A DNA stretch of 64,000 bases. Source: Cytospora piceicola (lineage: Eukaryota; Ascomycota; Sordariomycetes; Diaporthales; Cytosporaceae). Each line of letters begins with the position of its first letter. The first letter of the stretch is position 1. The notes beneath the pieces were generated by a model. It saw only the letters and a program-made list of their open reading frames with translations, had not been told where the DNA came from and did not search any database. The DNA lies in assembly GCA_023375675.1 (NCBI GenBank), contig JALQBC010000003.1, forward strand, positions 620,001-684,000. The letters run 5' to 3'. Made by a program: the position numbers and the translations under genes. Shown here piece after piece: positions 57,129 to 64,000 of the stretch.

Positions 57129-60020
57129 CTAAACCTCCTCCCTATCTCTCGCCAAGCTCGCATTGTTTATAGACCGCCTCGACATAGAGTACTGCTCCGA
57201 CCGTCTCGGAATACTCCTGTACGGGTCGAACGACGAGCCAAGGGTAGCCTCGCCGTCGTCTTCGAGCGTGGGATCCGATATCGTCCTCCCGAGCATGCCA
57301 TCCTCATGATATGGCATATCATGATGCTGCACAGAGGGCCCGGGGTGCAGAAACTGCGTCAGAATGTTGGAATTGGAGCGGTCCAGGCGGTTGGAGCCGA
57401 CACGGTCGACGCCCCGGTTGGAGGTGACGCGGTCCATACGGTTGTCCACGCTCCCACTACGGTGTCGCGCGAGACTCCGCCCGTCTGTCGCCACCGACAT
57501 GGCCGAGGGCCTCCTGGGCATCGTCGCGCCGCCAGAAATGTCGGGGTCCTTGCGGAACCGGGACTCGTTGGGGAGCAGGACGGCGCGGTCGAGGCCGTAA
57601 GGCAGACCACGATGTCGGCCACGGATCTGCATCGCGATGATGAGAAGCTTGCCCACGACAGAAAACTGGGAGGACAATGAGGTGTTGACCGTGGGATACC
57701 CCAGGCTCATGCCCACAGTGCCGTAGGCGCTAACGATCTCGAAGAGGACCGAGAACATGGAGAAGTCGTTGCTCTGTAGCCGTGGGCCTTCTGAGATGGA
57801 GAGGATGAAGAAGCCGATAAAGATGAACCACAAGTCGAAGGACAGCTGTCGTCGCAAATGGGCACCGACGTAGCTGAAAGAGCTGACGTGAGCGGTCTCG
57901 TCGTCTTCGGCGACTTCTTGATATATGCCGAGAGATTTCTCCTCGTAGACGTTGGTGCGACGCACGGAGATGGCGATGGGAAAGACGGAAATATACATCA
58001 TTATCAGATAAGACGTCTGGACTGCGGGATGCAAGTAAGCAAGGTTGAGGCATGAGAAGCCAGCCGTCCGGGTCGACGCAGCCTGGAAAAGGCCGTCAAG
58101 GACTTTGTGGCCTGCAGACAGCGTTGAGACCGGTCCGTTGCCAAGCTGTAGAATACGTCAGTAAATAGTGAAGGCAAAACTCGCCGTATATAGTTACTTA
58201 CATCCAGGACAATAAAAAGTATCAAGTCGATGCCATTGAGGACAACGAGTAGCCAAAAAAGCCACCAAGTGGCCGCCGAGGGGAAGAGCAGAGTAAAGCA
58301 TCGACGAGGGTGGTCCAGTAGGAACCGAAGCTCTTCCCACAGGCCCGAGTGACGAGGCACATATATGCTCGTGACCCAGATAATAAATCGAAGCATGACT
58401 GGGAAGCCGGTGTTGCCAATGACAATGAAGAAGCTCATGACCAAGAGCGGGAAGATGGCGGTGTTGAAAGAGTCCATGGAGTCAGGGGTCAAGGTGAAGC
58501 CCAAATCCATGAAGGCAGAGTTGCCGGTGAATATGCCCCACCAGGCCCTTGATTGGCCTGCTTTGTCCACAATGGCACCCCAAGGGCTATGGATGATCCA
58601 AGGAGTTAGGCATACTACTGACAAGATCCAGAATCCCCAGTAGTACATCGTCAAGATCAGAGACAGCGTCTTCAGCGACCTGTACTCGATGCCGCCGAGT
58701 TCCTCTCTCTGCTCCTCGCTCATGTCGTGAAACTGCGAGTTTCGCCCTAGCGTTGGTTGCCAGCTTAGATAGGGTGCCTCGTCCGCCTCCTTGTCCCTAC
58801 TCAGGGCGTGTCTGATATTCTCTAGGGTCTGACGCCTCCTCATCTTCGATAACGGTGCATCGCGCTCGTGGTGTACGTTGTCTCCAGGCTGGTTGCTGAT
58901 GAAGCGGGGCTTTCGTAATCTGAACGGTGTGAGCACATTGAAGAAAGCCCTTGCATCGTCGTTGATCTCATCCATCTTGCTGGGCTTCTTTGGGGGCTCT
59001 TGGATGGTGATTTTGGGGCGCTCTGGCCTCTGTCTCGCCCCCCTCTCTATGTCTCGCTCGCCGTATCTTGCCCGTGGCGAGAGCGGCTCTGGCTCTTCGG
59101 GGTCTCCCTCGTCAACCCTACTAGGCCGCAAGCCTCTCTCGACATCCCTGGGGCCTGGAATTCGGAGGATATCATCGTTGGTATTGTTCCTTTGGCGCTC
59201 CAGAATGGCGATATGTTCTTCATCTGTCCTTGGACGTGGTTGCTTTACTAGTTCGTCCTGGACACCGTCACTTCTCTTCACTGTCCCGGCAAACCTAATT
59301 CCAGGTCCCTGGGTTTCTGTTTCAACCTGTTCGGGGTTCTCGGGATTCTCCTCGAGATTCTCCTCGGGCCTCTCCTCGGCAGGCGTCGCGGTCGGGCTGA
59401 CATTTGAACTGCTGCCATTGTGAACTTTCTCCTGCACACTATCCAGGACGATCCCGTCATTCGTCATCCTCGACCTGGTGTTGTTGTACATCACCGTTAT
59501 GTGACGGCCATTGACTCCCATATCGGGCTGGACGGAATCTGTCCGCGCATGGGACTTTGACTTTGAGATGGTACCTCTGCGGTTGCGCGCCTCGCGGACG
59601 ATATGCTGGAACTTCTTCTCGAACCAGAACAGGCGTAGGAAGACCACGAATGAGTTGATTGTTATAGGGCTTGACATCATGGAACAGATCATGATAACCA
59701 CCTGCTGGAAGGTGTTTAGTTCGTTCACATCGATTGGGTTCAAGCCAGCCTGGGTGTTGGCTCCGGCTGAGAAGAACAGGGCGTCAATGTACGACATATC
59801 TCCCTTGGCAGTGCCATAGATGAGTCCGGATGCAACGAAAGTGAGTCCCACGACCCAAAAATCTATGAAATATCAGTCAGCGGATGATGCAGGCAGGGAA
59901 GTCTTGACCAGACTACTCACAGTGAACGGTAATAAAGTTGAAGTGAGGTTTCTTGGAGACAAAGGATGGCTTGAGGGTCTTGAGCTGGTCCCAGAACACG
60001 CTGAACACCGGGGACACCAT
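57129..60020 (-). CDS. TRK/HKT-type potassium transporter
   Basis: Three exons (60020-59921, 59862-58202 and 58145-57129, with 58- and 56-nt introns) give 925 residues. It is a plasma-membrane K+ uptake protein with four M1-P-M2 units. Visible pore segments include SAGANTQAGLNP in the first unit, GNSAFMDLGFTLTP in the second, AASTRTAGFSCLNLAYLHP in the third and AYGTVGMSLGYP in the fourth. The C-terminal GRHRGLPYGLDRAVLLP motif is typical of fungal TRK. A hydrophilic cytosolic loop of roughly 330 residues between the first two units, rich in Arg/Glu/Pro, is the long hydrophilic loop known in fungal TRK1. Expression may respond to K+ but no site was identified. Confidence 0.95.
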
Positions 60021-62847
60021 CTTGGTCCAACGTTTCCCGAAGGGTCGATACTCGATGGGAGATATTTATATCTGATGTAATACAAGACCGCAGGAAGTTG
60101 CAGTATCAATCGGACGCTGCAGAATAGCTGTCCTGGAGACTCAAACTGCTAAAACACATGATTGCGAGACTTGTGAGCGAGTGGTGGTGGGTAATGAATG
60201 CGGTCGCAATCCTGTTTGTTGTTCTTCCCTCTTATCAAGCAGTAATAAAGGGGTTGAGATGAGGTTGTATGTCCTGGCAGTCGGTCGTCCTGCAGACCAG
60301 CAAAACGCATGCAAGAGAAATGGGCCAAAGGGCGATCGGTAATGGGAATGCAAGACTTGCAGATCCGGGTGAGATGTGAAACTTGAATCGCCGGTCTATT
60401 GGACCTGTTGAGCAAAAGAGCACAAACTCATGTGTCGCAACCCAGTGAGGGTTCCCGGAGAGAGTGAGGAAGGCGCAATGATGTGGTGTCGCACGGCGTC
60501 GGCCCCAAGGATTGTGGAATTTCGGCGCAGTGCAGCAAGCTGGAGCCTCTCAGGGCTGGCTCAAAATGTTTCAAGGATCCAAGGTTCTAAGGTTCAGCTA
60601 GTCCGGTTAATTCAGTGGCACATTTAGCGCACTCCGAACAGGGTCGCAATTTTTGGCGCGGCATACGAATGCCGGTGCAAGCCACTCACACATTACCTGC
60701 ACCTGGGGGGTCTCACTCTTATTTTAGCTGCCACTTGTCATCCAAGAGGAATATCAAAAAAGATGCAGCCGTCCGTTGGGGGCAGTATGTACCTACCTAG
60801 GTAGATAAGTACAGTGCCGTGTGTGCGTACAGGCTAGACACGTGCTGGAACAGCCTCTTCCAACAGGAAGATTGGAAACCGGCCGGAAACATCAAGGCCC
60901 TCCTAAGTATATACTGTACTACTATGTACGCAGTCGATATGTGTACTCAGGAGCTGACGTCAAATTGTCCAAACTGTTTGTCGATCGCGTGCGCCCCCGT
61001 TTGGCAGGGGGCTGGCTCTAACATTTCAGAAGGATGACAGACATTGATCTCTCTTTGTTCTCTCTTCAATTTCCTTGGAGGTCGGCCAGGTCAGGTCAGC
61101 TGGATGCCTCTAACTGTTCCAAGGTTGTTCTTGGCTCCTTTCAACAGCAGATCTGCCCAGCGCAGTACGAACTGTACACTATGACTACGAAATTACCTAG
61201 GTACCTACCTACTCAGTACCTACCTAGGCAGCCTAGGTAGGTAGGTAGGTAGGTAGGTATGCAACCCTCCAAAATTTGCGGGGGACTTTGACGATAGATC
61301 GATTCCTCTGTATTGGAGGAGGAGCGATCGGGACCCAATCTGCCAATGAGATATTTTCGATACCACTGCTCACCAAAGCAAGACCCAGAGCTTTGTAGCG
61401 TGGTTCCTTGAAGATCCTGATAAGTGGGTTGAGAGGAAACACAGTCAATTGACGATCTTGCTTTGCTGATCGGGCGAGGAAAAATGTTGCAACAGAATGC
61501 TGGTGAAAATTAAGGCGGATCCGATCTCTGAACCCATAGTAGAAAAGGCTAACCCACCCCCCTTCCTATCGTCAGCAAATATGTCCAGGTACGGTTCCCG
61601 GATTTCACCGTCGGCGAACAGACTCAAGCGTGCCAAGCTACGTCAAGAGTCAGGAGAGGTAACTGGATTCTGGCCATGAACGAAGTTCTTCTTCAAGCCC
61701 AAATCGGCTTAGTCGGTTCGGCGTTTACGTCCCTGAACATGGGTCTACTGCGGTACAGTAATCTGTTACAGGTGGGCCAGAACGATGGGCGGTTCAGGGT
61801 CCACAATTGACTGCAACTTCAATGCATCCATCCATTTGTCATATATCCAGGATATCGTAGGTATGCCGTACGAAGTCTCTCATTTCTCTTGTGTGATTTT
61901 TTTCTGATCTTCTTGGCAGCTTGGCTAGACATTTCACCGTGCACGAGCCAGGAAATCATGAAGATCAGGGTATCTGAATGGGTCCGGTTGCTCAGCCTCA
62001 ACAAACAACCAGACAACCTTGGAAGTACCTAGGTATATACGAACCCCACGCAGTACAGCAGTCCAGATGTCTATCAGTAACGTGGACGGGAACCCCAACC
62101 GGCATCATGCAGGATACCCGTCGGGAAAAAGCTTGGCCGAGAAGCATCATATTAACAAGCATTACCTCGGTACCTTGTATGTCACTGTACATACGGAAGC
62201 TTCCAAGATATCAAGGTTGTTCTAGCCTCCAACAGCCTTGGAACCCTGGAATGTTTAGGTTCGCCACACCTCAAGCGACACTCACCGGTTAAAAGGAAGA
62301 TACGGTGCTGCTCCGGAGATGCCCTGGCGGTGAGGTGAGTCTTTACGAAGAGTCTACGTAAAGATGGAGATCAATCCAGAACTGGACAAAATCCGAATCA
62401 GCGACCCGCCACGTCGGGGTAAGCAACATCCATGGATGCGAGATAAGATCTCCGCCCCGGATCTCACGGCGCGCCCTGAGACAGGGTTGAGAGATGGTTT
62501 GGTCTCTAAACAGCAATGATCGGAAGTCATCCATTCACCTTATTGGAGGTACACGGTACTTTGTAAGCCACGACTGACTTGGCCTTGGAGGCAGACCTTC
62601 ATGCTATAGCCACAGGGCACACGATTCAGTTGCTCTAGGAATGCCCATGCATATGGCCGGTTTTCTCCCTCTCTATAATAACACCATCGACTGTACGCCG
62701 TATGTCTTCAATCCAGAACGCCATATGCTCGCGATTTGATATTTTTGCCCTCCACCGAAACGCCGTAACAGACTTGTGATTTCATCGTAGAATCAGCCCC
62801 CCAGCCCCCCCATAAAACCCCAGCAAGGCAGGCTGTCGTTGAGAGCC
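60021..62847. other. Gene-free region between TRK and XPB
   Basis: About 2.8 kb with the TRK leader at its left and the XPB 3' flank at its right. It holds three TACCTAGGTA-type elements (near 60788, 61194-61260 and 62027). No coding frame with family signal. Confidence 0.45.
61194..61260. repeat. CCTA/TAGG repeat block with a perfect palindrome
   Basis: An array of CCTA units is followed by six TAGG units. The centre is a perfect inverted repeat, TACCTACCTAGGC at 61217-61229 and its complement at 61231-61243, with a one-base spacer. It could form a cruciform. Confidence 0.9.
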
Positions 62848-64000
62848 CTAAGTCTCGCCCATCTTGCGTCGCCTGTCGTTCTCCCTCGAGACCTTCTTGA
62901 AGAAGTCGCTCTTGGGCTGGTGCTTCTTCTTCATGCCCCTGTTGGCACTCTTGTTCTGCTCCACGTACGCCATGTCCTGCCCGCCGCTCAGGGCCACCAG
63001 CGCGCCCGCCGTCCTCCTCACGTACCCCTTCTTCTTGCCCGTCTTGCGCAGCGGCTTGCCGTCCGGCCCGTAGAACATGTTGCCCTCCGCCGCCAGGCCC
63101 GACTCCTCTTGCATGTACAGCTTCGCGTCGTCGTGCTTCTCGATGTCCATCAGCAGCCTCGTCAGGAGCTCCTTCCGGTCCTGCGCCGTTGCGAACGCCA
63201 GGTCCGGCGTGTGCTCGATGTTGTGCAGGTGCGTAATCACCTTGAAGGCGTACCCCTGATCCACCAGGAACGCCTGCCGCTTGGACGAGAAGTACATCTC
63301 CTGTGTGTCCTTGGACACAAGCGAGTAGAAGAAAGCGTTGAAGCCCTCGTCGTTTCGTCGCTTGGCCCGGAGGATACGTCCAAGCCGCTGGGCTTCCTGA
63401 CGTCGGGAACCATACTGCGCCGAGATTTGGATGAGGCAGGTTGCTTCGGGAAGGTCGAGCGAGGTGTCGCCGATTTTGGAGAGAAAGATGGTACTGCAAT
63501 TCGGCGAGTCCCGGAACAATTGCAAAATCGTCTGTCGCTCGGAATTGCCAGTGCCACCGTGGAGGTATGGCTTCATCAATCTCTTTGCGTAAAATTCCAG
63601 GGCGTAAATGTCATCTGAGAAAACGATGATCTTGTCGCCACGTTCCTCGTGATACTTGATCAGGTACTGGCACGCCTGGATCTTGCTAGGATTCATGACG
63701 TAGAACAGCGATCTCTTTCGCGAGGGCGCCTGGAGGTATTGGTCGTAGAACTCTGCAGGCATCGTACACCACACCTCAGCGCATTGAACACGCGCAATAT
63801 GGCCCTGCTGTGACAGCTCCATCCAGTTGGCCTCGTACAGCTTCGGTCCGATCAAAAAGTTCAGGTCCTCAATCTTGTTGTCCTCACGAAGAAGCGTAGC
63901 TGTGAGACCCAGCTTTGAGTGCGCCTTGATGGTACCCGTGACCTTCCGGAACATGTTGGCAGGCACGACGTGCACTTCGTCCAGGAGCATGAGACCCCAC
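62848..64000 (-). CDS. SSL2: TFIIH DNA helicase/translocase XPB/SSL2, C-terminal part (continues past the window)
   Basis: The frame runs open through the window end. About 384 C-terminal residues are present. They start just before the DEVH box ([16 protein letters not shown]), then [16 protein letters not shown] (motif III), the second helicase lobe with [36 protein letters not shown] (motif V) and [14 protein letters not shown] (motif VI). XPB opens promoter DNA as an ATP-driven translocase within TFIIH and acts in nucleotide excision repair. The Lys-rich tail ([19 protein letters not shown]) is typical of the fungal protein. The first two thirds, with the N-terminal domains and motifs I-Ia, lie outside the window. 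No intron in the visible part. Confidence 0.96.
   Translation of the reverse strand, partial: WGLMLLDEVHVVPANMFRKVTGTIKAHSKLGLTATLLREDNKIEDLNFLIGPKLYEANWMELSQQGHIARVQCAEVWCTMPAEFYDQYLQAPSRKRSLFYVMNPSKIQACQYLIKYHEERGDKIIVFSDDIYALEFYAKRLMKPYLHGGTGNSERQTILQLFRDSPNCSTIFLSKIGDTSLDLPEATCLIQISAQYGSRRQEAQRLGRILRAKRRNDEGFNAFFYSLVSKDTQEMYFSSKRQAFLVDQGYAFKVITHLHNIEHTPDLAFATAQDRKELLTRLLMDIEKHDDAKLYMQEESGLAAEGNMFYGPDGKPLRKTGKKKGYVRRTAGALVALSGGQDMAYVEQNKSANRGMKKKHQPKSDFFKKVSRENDRRRKMGET

Noticed and set aside
1..64000. CRISPR arrays, bacterial operons, or an intact transposon or retroelement
   Set aside because: No spaced direct repeats of CRISPR type, no transposase or reverse-transcriptase motifs, and no paired terminal repeats around a coding element were seen. 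Gene structure is eukaryotic throughout.

Overview
The window reads as nuclear DNA of a filamentous ascomycete (Pezizomycotina, most likely Sordariomycetes). The genes have short 54-157 nt introns with GT(A/G)AGT-type donors and CAG/TAG acceptors. Third codon positions are GC-rich and intergenic leaders are long and pyrimidine-rich. Family content fits: GPI13, PUF, MIS12, TCTP, SUR2, cysteine synthase 2, bL19m, TRK, XPB and a HET-type tail. The species cannot be fixed from this sequence alone.

Layout. 0-4 kb: the 3' end of a HET-like gene converges on the GPI-anchor ethanolamine-phosphate transferase GPI13. 4.4-6.7 kb: a 5'-truncated, broken copy of alpha-aminoadipate reductase (LYS2). 7.6-10.7 kb: a six-exon regulator whose splicing gives two complete Zn2Cys6 clusters, followed by a degenerate GC-rich coding relic. 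13.9-14.5 kb: a small single-pass membrane protein with two LPxY motifs. 14.5-21 kb: a long gene-free stretch ending in the leader of a Puf3-like Pumilio protein (21.1-24.1 kb). 25.4 kb: tRNA-Val(AAC) with a 63-nt intron. 25.9-38.6 kb: a compact block with histidine acid phosphatase, PPR protein, MIS12, a proline-rich protein, TCTP and sphinganine C4-hydroxylase. 43.1-45.4 kb: an AMPK1-CBM-like protein with a 35-nt first exon and a 730-nt first intron. 45.4-52.2 kb: an accessory-looking island with AT-rich decayed DNA, a YDG/SRA-domain gene and relic reading frames. 52.2-60 kb: mitochondrial-type cysteine synthase, a predicted mitochondrial protein divergent from bL19m, and a TRK potassium transporter. 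62.8 kb to the end: the C-terminal part of TFIIH helicase XPB/SSL2.

How the genes relate. Most intact genes are housekeeping: GPI anchor and sphingolipid synthesis, kinetochore, TFIIH, translation, mitochondrial expression and K+ uptake. Several point to mitochondrial gene expression (PPR, bL19m, the divergent 398-residue protein). The PUF protein has the residue code of Puf3/PUM1, and one candidate UGUANAUA site lies just after the stop codon of the 398-residue gene. The less ordinary parts are the double zinc-cluster regulator beside a decayed LYS2, the YDG/SRA gene in the island, the LPxY membrane protein, and dispersed TACCTAGGTA palindromes. No single unprecedented multi-gene system was found. 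All exon boundaries are manual calls from splice consensus and reading phase.
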